Positions 1 through 7,649 of a DNA stretch of 64,000 bases are shown piece by piece. The DNA is taken from NCBI RefSeq assembly GCF_014489475.1, contig NZ_CP060820.1, positions 558,001 to 622,000 of the forward strand, written 5' to 3'. The position numbers and the translations under genes were made by a program. Source of the stretch: Lysobacter terrestris (lineage in GTDB: Bacteria > Pseudomonadota > Gammaproteobacteria > Xanthomonadales > Xanthomonadaceae). The notes beneath the pieces were generated by a model, which had not been told where the DNA came from, searched no databases, and worked only from the letters and a program-made list of their open reading frames with translations. Position 1 is the first letter of the stretch. Every line of letters starts with the position of its first letter.

Positions 1-780
1 CTCGCCTCGCATTCGCGCCACCTGGTCGAACTGCGCGGCGATGCCGAGCTCACGCTGGTCGAGCACCATCTCGCCAGCGACGCCAACGCGCATTTCGTCA
101 ACAGCCTCGTCCACGTGCACCTGGCCGCGCGCGCACGCCTCACCCACGTGCGTACGCAGGAAGAAGCCGCGACCGCATCGCTGGTCACGCGCACCGACGC
201 CGTGCTCGCCCGCAGCGCCACCTACCTGCGCCTGGACCTCGAACTCGGCGGTGCGCTGACGCGCCACGAACTCAACGTCGCCCTGCAGGGCGAAGGCGCG
301 CAGGTGATCGCCAACGGCGTGCTGCTCGCCGACGGCAAGCGCCACCTCGACACCCGCCTGGGCATCGACCACGCCGCACGCGACACGCGTTGCGAACTGT
401 TGTGGCGCGGACTCGGCGCGGGCCGCGCGAAGGCCGCGTTCCACGGCGGCATCACCATCCGCGAAGGCGCCGATGGCAGTGTCGCCGAACTCTCGAACAA
501 GAATCTGCTGCTCTCGGCCGGTGCCGAAATCGACACCCAGCCCGTGCTCGAAATCCACGCCGACGAAGTGCAGGCCGCGCACGGTGCGGCGGTCGGCCAG
601 CTCGACGCAACCTCGATGTTCTACCTGCGCAGCCGCGGCATTCCCGAGCAGCAGGCCCGCGCCCTGCTCACCGCCGCGTTCTGCCGCGAGACGCTGGCCG
701 TGATCGAAGACGCTGTGCTGCGCGAGTCCGTGGCGGCCAAGCTCGATGCCGCACTGTCGCGACTGGAATCGGCCGCATGA
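1..780 (+). CDS. sufD: SufD, Fe-S cluster assembly scaffold subunit (5' end outside window)
   Basis: The frame is open from base 1, so only the C-terminal 259 residues are present. They match the SufB/SufD beta-helix core: a run of HVHLAARARLTH, the GxxxxxHLDTRLGIDH stretch and the C-terminal helical segment with MFYLRSRGIPEQQARALLTAAF typical of SufD. SufD acts with SufB and SufC as the SufBC2D scaffold on which cytosolic Fe-S clusters are built. The stop overlaps the sufS start (ATGA at 777-780), so the two are translationally coupled. Identification as SufD rather than SufB rests on position directly before sufS and on the C-terminal motif. Confidence 0.93.
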   Translation, partial: LASHSRHLVELRGDAELTLVEHHLASDANAHFVNSLVHVHLAARARLTHVRTQEEAATASLVTRTDAVLARSATYLRLDLELGGALTRHELNVALQGEGAQVIANGVLLADGKRHLDTRLGIDHAARDTRCELLWRGLGAGRAKAAFHGGITIREGADGSVAELSNKNLLLSAGAEIDTQPVLEIHADEVQAAHGAAVGQLDATSMFYLRSRGIPEQQARALLTAAFCRETLAVIEDAVLRESVAAKLDAALSRLESAA

Positions 781-2012
781 ACGCCTCGCCCGCCACCGCC
801 ACCGACTGGGCCCGCATCCGCGCCGACTTCCCGCTGCTCGCGCGCGAGGTCCACGGCAAGCCGCTGATCTACCTGGATTCGGCCAACACCGCACAGAAGC
901 CGGCGAGCGTGATCGCGTCCGTCGACGACTTCTACCGCTGGCACAACGCCAACGTCAGCCGCGCCGTGCACACGCTGGGCACGGAGGCGACCGACGCCTA
1001 CGAAGGCGCGCGCCGCAAGCTGGCGGCGTTCTTCAACGTGCGCGCCGACGAACTCGTGCTGTGCAGCGGCACCACCTTCGCGCTCAACCTCGTCGCCTAC
1101 TCGTGGGCGCTGCCGCGCCTGCAGCCGGGCGACGCGATCGTGCTGACGCGCATGGAGCACCACGCCAACATCGTGCCGTGGCAGCTCGTGGCCGAACGCA
1201 CCGGCGCGACGATCAAGGTCGCCGACATCAACGCGGCCGGCGAGCTCGACCTCGACGCGCTGTACGCGCTGCTCACCCCGGACGTGAAGCTGCTGTCGCT
1301 GACGCACGTCTCCAACGTGCTCGGCACGGTCAACCCGGTGCGTGAGATCTGCCGCGAAGCGCGCAAGCGCGGCATCGTCACCGCGATCGACGGCTCCCAG
1401 GCCGCGCCGCACCGCCCGGTCGACATCGCCGCGATCGGCTGCGACTTCTACGCCTTCACCGGCCACAAGATGTGCGGCCCGACCGGCACCGGCGCGCTGT
1501 GGGCGCGCCGCGAACACCTGGCCGCGATGCCGCCCTTCATCGGCGGCGGCGAGATGATCAAGGAAGTGCGCTTCGAGGGCACCGTCTTCAACGATCCGCC
1601 GCACAAGTTCGAAGCCGGCACGCCGAACATCGCCGGCTTCGTCGGCCTCGGTGCCGCCGTCGATTACCTCTCGAGCCTGGGCATGCACAACGCAGAGGCG
1701 CGCGAGCAGGAACTGCTGCGCCACGCGACCGAAGAGCTGGACAAGGTCGAGGGCCTGCGCATCTTCGGCCGCGCCGCCGAGAAGGCCGCGGTGATCAGCT
1801 TCCTGGTCGAGGGCGCGCACGCGCACGACCTCGCCACCCTGCTCGACCTGGAAGGCGTGGCGATCCGTTCCGGCCACCATTGCGCGCACCCGCTGATGCA
1901 CCACTTCGGCGTCCCGGCCACCTGCCGCGCCTCGTTCGCGTTCTACAACACGCACGAGGAAGTGGAGGCGTTCGTGGCGGCGCTGCGCAAGGTACGCCGG
2001 CTGCTGGCATAG
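777..2012 (+). CDS. sufS: SufS, group II cysteine desulfurase
   Basis: A 411-residue PLP enzyme that takes sulfur from cysteine for the SUF scaffold. Visible landmarks are the N-terminal FPLLAREVHGKPLIYLDSAN segment, the PLP-binding lysine K231 in TGHKMCGPTG, and the persulfide-forming cysteine C369 in RSGHHCAHPLM. That last motif is the group II (SufS) form, not the IscS form. The start was chosen at the ATGA overlap with sufD. Length matches the family (about 405-415). No sufE is visible in this window. Confidence 0.96.
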   Translation: MNASPATATDWARIRADFPLLAREVHGKPLIYLDSANTAQKPASVIASVDDFYRWHNANVSRAVHTLGTEATDAYEGARRKLAAFFNVRADELVLCSGTTFALNLVAYSWALPRLQPGDAIVLTRMEHHANIVPWQLVAERTGATIKVADINAAGELDLDALYALLTPDVKLLSLTHVSNVLGTVNPVREICREARKRGIVTAIDGSQAAPHRPVDIAAIGCDFYAFTGHKMCGPTGTGALWARREHLAAMPPFIGGGEMIKEVRFEGTVFNDPPHKFEAGTPNIAGFVGLGAAVDYLSSLGMHNAEAREQELLRHATEELDKVEGLRIFGRAAEKAAVISFLVEGAHAHDLATLLDLEGVAIRSGHHCAHPLMHHFGVPATCRASFAFYNTHEEVEAFVAALRKVRRLLA

Positions 2013-2059
2013 GCGCTGCCCAACCATGCCGCCAGCCTCGGCCGGGCGGCAACCGTTGT

Positions 2060-2083
2060 GGCGGGCCGGGGCCCGCCCTACGC
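2060..2083. repeat. GC palindromic repeat, family D copy 1
   Basis: A near-palindrome built of GGCGGGCC, GG and GGCCCGCC followed by CTACGC, in the gap after sufS. The same 24 bases occur exactly, as the reverse complement, at 59361-59384, so this is a dispersed REP-like element and not a private hairpin. It lacks a T-run, so rho-independent termination is not supported, although the stem would form in RNA. Confidence 0.75.
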
Positions 2084-2111
2084 TTAGGCGGTCCTCCCAG
2101 CCTCTAGTGCC

Positions 2112-2369
2112 ATGGCCGACGCCTCCGAAACGACCGCGCTGCTGCGCGAGATCCGCGACAACCAGCGCGAAGCATTGGCGCTGCAGCGCGAATACATGAC
2201 GATGTACCAGCAACAGCTCGGCCGCATCGAACGCATCAACGACCGCGCCGAAGTGCTGCAGGGCCGCGCCGGCAAGGCGATCCGGATCATCCTGATGATC
2301 GCGATCCCGCTGGTCTGCCTGCTGCTGGTGATGATGCTGCTCCCCTACTTCCTCCGACTGATCGCATGA
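2112..2369 (+). CDS. Small membrane protein with coiled-coil head
   Basis: An 85-residue protein not assigned to a named family. Residues about 8-50 are strongly charged and heptad-like (LLREIRDNQREALALQREY), suggesting a coiled coil. Residues about 57-80 form one hydrophobic helix, leaving a very short tail. It is therefore probably an inner-membrane protein with a cytosolic oligomerising head. The stop overlaps the following acetyltransferase start (ATGA at 2366-2369), placing it in the same transcript as the genes after sufS. No function can be assigned from sequence. Confidence 0.72.
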   Translation: MADASETTALLREIRDNQREALALQREYMTMYQQQLGRIERINDRAEVLQGRAGKAIRIILMIAIPLVCLLLVMMLLPYFLRLIA

Positions 2370-2911
2370 CCCATTCCGCCTTGAGCTTCCGCAACGCCAC
2401 GCTCGCCGACACCGATGCCCTGGTCGCCCTGGTCGAATCCGCCTACCGCGGCGACGCCAGCAAGCAGGGCTGGACGACCGAGGCCGACATGCTCGACGGC
2501 CGCCGCACTGGCGCCGACGACATCCAGGCCTGCATCACGCGCGCGGACAGCCGCATCCTGATCGCCGAGCGCGCCACCCGGGACGGCGCGCCCGAACTGC
2601 TGGCCTGCGCGCATATCGCCATCGAGAACGGTGCCGGCTACTTCGGCATGTTCTCGGTGCAGCCGAACCTGCAGGGCGGCGGCATCGGCAAGGCCGTGAT
2701 CACCGAAGCCGAACGCATCGCGCGCGAAGAATGGCGACTGCCGGCCATGCGCATGACCGTGATCGACATCCGCGACGAACTCATCGCGTTCTACGAGCGC
2801 CGCGGCTACCGTCGCACCGGCATCAAGAAGGCGTTTCCCTACGGTGACGAGCGTTTCGGCATCCCCAAGCGCGACGACCTGCGCTTCGAAGTCCTGGAAA
2901 AGGCGCTCTGA
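2366..2911 (+). CDS. GNAT family N-acetyltransferase
   Basis: 181 residues with the GNAT fold order. The N-terminal strand is LSFRNATLADTDALVAL. The acetyl-CoA pyrophosphate loop (Q/R-x-x-G-x-G/A) appears as LQGGGIGKAVI at about residues 109-119, and a C-terminal strand/helix follows as AFYERRGYRRTGIKKAFPYGD. The substrate is unknown. It lies between a small membrane protein (4-base overlap) and a Rieske protein (1-base gap), so it is read as part of the SUF-linked transcript. Nothing in the sequence ties it chemically to Fe-S assembly. Confidence 0.85.
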   Translation: MTHSALSFRNATLADTDALVALVESAYRGDASKQGWTTEADMLDGRRTGADDIQACITRADSRILIAERATRDGAPELLACAHIAIENGAGYFGMFSVQPNLQGGGIGKAVITEAERIAREEWRLPAMRMTVIDIRDELIAFYERRGYRRTGIKKAFPYGDERFGIPKRDDLRFEVLEKAL

Positions 2912-2912
2912 C

Positions 2913-3236
2913 ATGGGTGACTGGGTGTTCGTCTGCGCGACCTCGCAACTGCTGCCCGGGGAAACCACCGTGGCCTGGGACGGCGACGTCCCCATCCTCG
3001 TCGTGAACTACGACGGCGATTACTACGCGATGGAAGACAAGTGCTCGCACGAGGACTTCGAACTGTCCGCGGGCCACTTCGACGGCGACGAGGCCACGAT
3101 CGAGTGCGCCCTGCACGGCGCGAAGTTCGACGTGCGCGACGGCCGGCCGTTGTGCGCGCCGGCCTACGAGCCGGTGGTGAAGTTCCCGGTCAAGGTCGAC
3201 GAGATCGGCGTGTGGACCCGCGACGACCGCGGCTGA
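2913..3236 (+). CDS. Rieske-type [2Fe-2S] non-heme ferredoxin
   Basis: A 107-residue soluble protein consisting of one Rieske domain. The two ligand motifs are complete: C-S-H in MEDKCSHEDFEL and C-A-L-H in IECALHGAKFD. These are the CxH and CxxH motifs with the usual spacing, and they bind a cluster through two Cys and two His. Size and isolated domain resemble the small ferredoxin subunits of dioxygenases, but no oxygenase gene is adjacent. Following the SUF genes, an electron-transfer role in Fe-S assembly or repair is plausible but inferred. The ATG starts one base after the GNAT stop. Confidence 0.9.
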   Translation: MGDWVFVCATSQLLPGETTVAWDGDVPILVVNYDGDYYAMEDKCSHEDFELSAGHFDGDEATIECALHGAKFDVRDGRPLCAPAYEPVVKFPVKVDEIGVWTRDDRG

Positions 3237-3254
3237 GTCGAATCAGGAAAACGC

Positions 3255-3283
3255 GAATCGTTTGCATTTGAGAACGATTCTCA
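3255..3283. promoter_or_regulatory. Overlapping Fur-type operator sites
   Basis: Bases 3269-3283 form the inverted repeat TGAGAA-CGA-TTCTCA, a good match to the 7-1-7 Fur core (TGATAAT-n-ATTATCA). A second inverted repeat overlaps it: GAATCGTT (3255-3262) pairs with AACGATTC (3273-3280). The site lies 48-77 bases before the start of a TonB-dependent siderophore receptor, the expected place for iron repression. Fur itself is not in the window. Confidence 0.72.
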
Positions 3284-3331
3284 CTAGGATGGCGGCCGCC
3301 GCGGCGCTGCCGCACTCATCCTTCTGAAACC

Positions 3332-5473
3332 ATGTCCATCAAGCAGATTCCGGCAGCCGCGCCCCTGGCCGTCGCTCTTTCGCTCGCGCTCTCGTCCCCG
3401 GTCTACGCCGAGACCGCCGCTGCCACCGACGCCGCCACCGATGGCGACGCGCGCGCCACCGAACTCGACACCGTGCAGGTGTACGGCAAGGTGGACTATG
3501 GCTACGTGCAGAAGCGCAGCACCAGCGCGACCAAGACCGACACCGAACTGCAGGACGTCCCGCAGTCGATCACGGTGGTGACCCAGGACCTGATCCGCGA
3601 CCAGGCCATGCAGAACCTCGGCGACGTCGTCCGCTACGTCCCCGGCGTGACCATGGCGCAGGGCGAAGGCAACCGCGACACCCCGGTGATGCGCGGCAAC
3701 AGCACCACCGGCGACATGTTCGTCGACGGCATGCGCGACGACACCCAGTACTTCCGCGACCTGTACAACATCGAGCGCGTCGAGGCGCTGAAGGGCCCCA
3801 ACGCGATGATCTTCGGCCGCGGTGGCAGCGGCGGCGTGATCAACCGCGTCACCAAGCAGGCCGACTGGGAGACCGTGCGCGACCTCAGCCTGCAGGTCGG
3901 CTCCTGGAACAAGCGCCGCCTCGCCGGCGACTTCGGCCAGGCCATCAACGACACCGCGGCATTCCGCGTCACCGGCATGGTCGAGGACTCGGAAAGCTAC
4001 CGCGACGGCTACGAAGCCAAGCGCTGGGGCATCAACCCGACCTTCGCCTTCACCGCCGGCGACAACACCACGATCACCCTGGGCTACGAGCACTTCAAGG
4101 ACGAGCGCGTCGCCGACCGCGGCATCCCCTCCTCGATCACGCCGTTCAATGGCCGCCGCCTGCCGGTGGAAACCGACCCGTCCACGTTCTTTGGCGACCC
4201 GGACCGCAGCCCGACCTGGGCCGACGTCGACGCACTCAGCGCGCTGGTCGACCATGACTTCGGCAATGGCCTGACCCTGCGCAACCGTACCCGTATCGCC
4301 GACTACGACAAGTTCTACCAGAACGTCTACGCGGGCGGCCCGGTCAATGCGGCCGGCACGCTCGCCGAAATCCGCGCGTACAGCAACGCCACCCAGCGCA
4401 AGAACTTCTTCAACCAGACCGATTTCGTCTGGGCGCTCGATGGCCGCATCAAGCAGACGCTGCTGTTCGGTGCCGAACTGGGCCGCCAGGAGACCGACAA
4501 CTTCCGCCAGACCGGCTACTTCGGCGCGCCGGGCTCGACCGTCACCTCGGTCTTCGTGCCCTTCGACAATCCGCGCTACACCGGGCCGATGGAGTTCCGC
4601 CAGAGCGCGACCGACGCGGACAACCACAGCGTCGCCAAGGTGGCCGCGCTGTACGCCCAGGACCAGATCGAGTTCTCGCCGCAGTGGCAGGCGATCGTCG
4701 GCCTGCGCTACGACCGCTTCGACGTCGACTTCCGCAACAACCGCAACGGCCAGGCCATCAGCTCCACCGACAACCTGCTGTCGCCGCGCGTAGGCCTGGT
4801 TTACAAGCCGCTCGATCCGCTCTCGCTGTATGCGAGCTACAGCATCGCCTACGTGCCGCGCGCCGGCGACCAGCTGTCGTCGCTGACCCCGACCAACAAG
4901 GCGTTCGATCCCGAGGAATTCCGCAACTACGAGATCGGCGCCAAGTGGGAAGTCGTGCGTGGCCTGGCGCTGACCGCCGCGGCCTACCGTCTGGAGCGCA
5001 CCAACGTGATCGCGCCGGATCCGTCGGATCCCACGCAGTCGATCCTGATCGACGGCCAGCGCGTGAAGGGTTTCGAACTGGGCCTGGCCGGCAACATCAC
5101 CGAAGCCTGGAGCGTGATGGGCGCCTACGCCTGGCAGGAAGGCGATATCCCCGACAGCCTCACCAAGCCCGCGCAGTTGCCCGAGCAGACGGCTTCGTTG
5201 TGGAACCGCTTCGACTTCAGCAACCGCTGGGGCGTCGGCCTGGGCGCGATCTATCGCGGCGAGTTCTTCGCCTCCACCAGCAACCAGGTGGTGATCAAGA
5301 GTTACACGCGCTACGACGCTGCGGTGTTCTTCGATGTCAACGACAACCTCGGCCTGCAGCTGAACCTCGAGAACATCTTCGACAAGCAGTACTTCGTCTC
5401 GGCGAACAACGACAACAACATCACCCCGGGTTCGCCGCGCGCGGCCTACCTGAGCGTGAACCTCAAGTTCTGA
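3332..5473 (+). CDS. TonB-dependent siderophore receptor, Fiu-like
   Basis: A 713-residue outer-membrane receptor. Residues 1-26 are a signal peptide ending SSPVYA, and a TonB-box-like ELDTVQVYG follows near residue 44. The plug domain has the family signature LQDVPQSITVVTQDLIRDQ, then VRGN-type and IERVEALKGPNAMIFGRGGSGGVINRV. A 22-strand barrel follows and ends in the aromatic terminus YLSVNLKF expected for BAM insertion. The plug most resembles catecholate siderophore receptors of the Fiu/FhuE kind; the exact ligand is not readable. Fur-type sites lie just upstream, and a PepSY membrane gene follows a terminator. Confidence 0.92.
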   Translation: MSIKQIPAAAPLAVALSLALSSPVYAETAAATDAATDGDARATELDTVQVYGKVDYGYVQKRSTSATKTDTELQDVPQSITVVTQDLIRDQAMQNLGDVVRYVPGVTMAQGEGNRDTPVMRGNSTTGDMFVDGMRDDTQYFRDLYNIERVEALKGPNAMIFGRGGSGGVINRVTKQADWETVRDLSLQVGSWNKRRLAGDFGQAINDTAAFRVTGMVEDSESYRDGYEAKRWGINPTFAFTAGDNTTITLGYEHFKDERVADRGIPSSITPFNGRRLPVETDPSTFFGDPDRSPTWADVDALSALVDHDFGNGLTLRNRTRIADYDKFYQNVYAGGPVNAAGTLAEIRAYSNATQRKNFFNQTDFVWALDGRIKQTLLFGAELGRQETDNFRQTGYFGAPGSTVTSVFVPFDNPRYTGPMEFRQSATDADNHSVAKVAALYAQDQIEFSPQWQAIVGLRYDRFDVDFRNNRNGQAISSTDNLLSPRVGLVYKPLDPLSLYASYSIAYVPRAGDQLSSLTPTNKAFDPEEFRNYEIGAKWEVVRGLALTAAAYRLERTNVIAPDPSDPTQSILIDGQRVKGFELGLAGNITEAWSVMGAYAWQEGDIPDSLTKPAQLPEQTASLWNRFDFSNRWGVGLGAIYRGEFFASTSNQVVIKSYTRYDAAVFFDVNDNLGLQLNLENIFDKQYFVSANNDNNITPGSPRAAYLSVNLKF

Positions 5474-5497
5474 CCTGTTCGATCCTCTGCAGCATCG

Positions 5498-5534
5498 GCC
5501 GGGAGTCCGCGTACGCGCGGGCTCCCGGCTTTTT
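5498..5534 (+). terminator. Rho-independent terminator of the siderophore receptor gene
   Basis: GCCGGGAG (5498-5505) pairs with CTCCCGGC (5522-5529), and five T follow. The loop is 16 bases and can pair further internally. It lies 25 bases after the receptor stop and before the PepSY gene, so it may attenuate rather than block readthrough. Confidence 0.85.
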
Positions 5535-5561
5535 GCAACGGAGCCCAACGGAAGCCTTCGC

Positions 5562-6227
5562 ATGAATGCCACCACGACCACGGCCGATCCCGCCCGTCGC
5601 CGCAGCAATGCCACCTATCGCTGGATCCGCCAGCTGCACCTGTGGATCGGTGCCTGGGGCGCGCTCGCCGCGATCATCTACGGCTTCTCCGGCCTGGTGA
5701 TGAACAACCGCTTCGGCGACAGCGCGTGGCCGCAGGGCGACAGCGCCGAGACCGGCCGGATCGAGCTGCAGATCCCTGCGGAGGCGCGCACGTCGCCGGA
5801 AGAACTGTCGCTGTGGCTGCGCGAAACCCAGAACCTCGATGCACAGGTGATCCGCAAGGGTGCGCCGGGCGGCAAGGAGGGGAAGGAAGGCAAGGCGAGG
5901 GACGCCAAGCAGGCACCGAAGTGGAGCCTCAGCGGTGGCACCGCGAGCGCGTCGTGGTCGCTGGAATACAGCCCCGGCAAGGACACCGCCGAACTCAAGC
6001 GCAGCTCGCACACCCTGCTCGCGGCCATCAATCGCCTGCACAAGGGCGTCGGTGGTGGCTGGGCCTGGACCCTGCTCGCCGACAGCTTCGCCATCGGCAT
6101 GCTGCTGCTTGGCCTGTCGGGCATCTGGATGTGGGCGCGCGGCCGCACGCCGCGCGAGATGGTGCTGAGCGTGTTCGGCCTGTCGCTGGCGATCCTGGCC
6201 GCCGTGGTCGTCCCCGCGCTGCTCTGA
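5562..6227 (+). CDS. PepSY-associated transmembrane protein
   Basis: 221 residues. An N-terminal RWIRQLHLWIGAWGALAAIIYGFSGLVMN helix has the PepSY_TM signature. A periplasmic PepSY-like region follows, and a second HTLLAAINRLHKG-type helix pair runs to the C terminus (membrane segments about 24-45, 165-185 and 196-218). A Lys/Gly-rich low-complexity stretch interrupts the periplasmic part at about residues 104-120. Proteins of this type are often encoded beside TonB receptors and are linked to reduction or release of iron from siderophores. That role here is inferred from context. Confidence 0.82.
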   Translation: MNATTTTADPARRRSNATYRWIRQLHLWIGAWGALAAIIYGFSGLVMNNRFGDSAWPQGDSAETGRIELQIPAEARTSPEELSLWLRETQNLDAQVIRKGAPGGKEGKEGKARDAKQAPKWSLSGGTASASWSLEYSPGKDTAELKRSSHTLLAAINRLHKGVGGGWAWTLLADSFAIGMLLLGLSGIWMWARGRTPREMVLSVFGLSLAILAAVVVPALL

Positions 6228-6245
6228 GCGCGGCGCCCGCGGCCG

Positions 6246-6857
6246 TCAGGCCTGCGGTTCGAGCGGATTCACCCGCACCAGCAGCAGTTCGCCGCCGCCT
6301 TCGATGACATGGCGCAGGCGCTCGGCGCCGGCCTGCAGGATCGCGGTATCGCCGCGTTCCAGCGCCGGCAGGCCCGAGTCGTCGGCAAAACGCGCCCGGC
6401 CGGCGAGCAGGTGCACCGCCCAGGTCGCGCCCGCTTCGGCAAAGATCACCATCGGCCCCACCAGCGGCCGGTGGAACAGCTCCGCCTGCACGCGGTCGCG
6501 GCGCCACATCAGGTTGAAATCGTGCGTCGGCCCGTCGACCAGTTCGCCGGTGACGCCGCGTTCGCCGGCGAAGCGCAGCTTGCCGTGGGGCGGGTGCAGC
6601 TCGTGGACCTCGCCGTCGTCGAAACGCAGGCGCATGCCATTGCCGGCGAGCAACACCAGTTCGCGGTCGATGCCGGGGAATGAGGAAAAGACGGAATCGC
6701 GCTCGATCTCCGCGATCGACAGCCGCCAGTCCCAGTCGCCCTCGTCGGGCGACTTGTAGATCTCGCGCGTCCAGCCCATCTGGTTGCGCCAGCGTTCGCG
6801 ACGGTACTCGTTGGCGGGGATGACCCAGGAGCGTGCGGGCAGTGCGGATTCGGCCAT
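6246..6857 (-). CDS. HutD/Ves family cupin-like protein
   Basis: 203 residues starting MAESALPARSWVIPANEYRRERWRNQMGWTREI. The segment WRLSIAEIERDSVFSSFPGIDRELVLLAGNGMRL is the HutD/Ves signature. The family has a double cupin fold; members are linked to histidine-utilisation control (HutD) or cold-stress expression (Ves), but the chemistry is not established. The ATG at 6857 was chosen over an in-frame extension to 6986, because family alignment begins there and the extension is basic low-information sequence. It is convergent with the PepSY gene. Confidence 0.85.
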   Translation of the reverse strand: MAESALPARSWVIPANEYRRERWRNQMGWTREIYKSPDEGDWDWRLSIAEIERDSVFSSFPGIDRELVLLAGNGMRLRFDDGEVHELHPPHGKLRFAGERGVTGELVDGPTHDFNLMWRRDRVQAELFHRPLVGPMVIFAEAGATWAVHLLAGRARFADDSGLPALERGDTAILQAGAERLRHVIEGGGELLLVRVNPLEPQA

Positions 6858-7049
6858 GCCCCAGTTTAACGGGCGGGCTCCGGCCTGTCGGCCAATACGT
6901 CGCGCCGCCACGCTCCATCGAAACAGGCGCTGGGGAAAACCGGGCCCGGCCATGCATCCCTGCGCGGCCGGGCGCCACACTTCCATGTCCAGGCCGTGGC
7001 CTGAGTTCCTTGGGGCGTCCTGCCCCGGTGAGCTGCCCGATGCCGGGCT

Positions 7050-7382
7050 TCAGCGCTTGGCGGTGGCCGGGCGCGCCGGCGCAGCCGGCTTGCGCGCCGG
7101 AGCCGGTGCACCGCCGGCCACGACGATGCGGTCGCGGTTCTTCTCGACCGTCTTCAGGCCGATGCCCTTCACCAGCGTCAGCTGTTCGGCGCTGCGGAAC
7201 GCGCCGTTGGCCTTGCGGTAGGCGACGATGGCATCGGCCTTGCTCTTGCCGATGTTGATCAGCACGCGATCGATGGTCGCCGCATCGGCGGTGTTGATGT
7301 TGACCTTCTCGGCGGCGAACGCACTGCCGGCGAACAGCAGCGAAAGAGCGACGGTGTGCAGCAGGGCGGTGAACTTGCGCAT
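7050..7382 (-). CDS. ComEA-like secreted helix-hairpin-helix protein
   Basis: 110 residues. A signal peptide runs to about residue 23 (LLFAGSAFAA). One HhH DNA-binding module then follows: VNINTADAATIDRVL ... IGKSKADAIVAYRKANG, then LTLVKGIGLKTVEKNRDRI. The C terminus is an Ala/Pro/Lys-rich basic tail. The arrangement is that of single-domain ComEA relatives that bind incoming DNA in the periplasm during natural transformation. No comEC is nearby. A strong AGGAGAG ribosome site sits just before the ATG. Confidence 0.88.
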   Translation of the reverse strand: MRKFTALLHTVALSLLFAGSAFAAEKVNINTADAATIDRVLINIGKSKADAIVAYRKANGAFRSAEQLTLVKGIGLKTVEKNRDRIVVAGGAPAPARKPAAPARPATAKR

Positions 7383-7587
7383 GTGGAACTCTCCTTGTGG
7401 TTGGTTTCGGTCCGTGCCTGGCGGCTGGGTGTCTGGCGACCCGCTCCCGCGGGCCCCGGGCGCAGCGGCCCGGTGAGGACAGTCTCCACGGCCGCCCGGG
7501 GCGTTCCCATCGGCAAAGGCGGGCCAATCGGGCGGGAAACGGCCCGTTTCCGGGGTAGGAAAAATCCGGCGTGCGTTAAACTGCCCT

Positions 7588-7596
7588 CCCCCCCCC
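7588..7596. repeat. Nine-base C homopolymer upstream of the M20 peptidase gene
   Basis: An uninterrupted run of nine C on the + strand, 53 bases before the peptidase start, just after an AT-rich GCGTTAAACTG segment that could hold a promoter -10. The 267-base gap between the HhH gene and the peptidase gene otherwise shows no gene or strong hairpin. Confidence 0.8.
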
Positions 7597-7649
7597 AAAT
7601 TCCACCCCGGGCTTTTCCCGCGAAAGGTCCGCAAGCCGGGAAAGACCAG

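Noticed and set aside
621-2213. Minus-strand frame of 530 codons opposite sufS
   Set aside because: Shadow of sufS; composition is His/Arg/Gly/Val repeats expected from reversed high-GC codons.
3284-5614. Open frame of 776 codons antisense to the siderophore receptor
   Set aside because: High GC leaves few stops in the opposite strand; the translation is low-complexity Arg/Ala/Val/Asp with no motif, while the + strand encodes a full TonB receptor.
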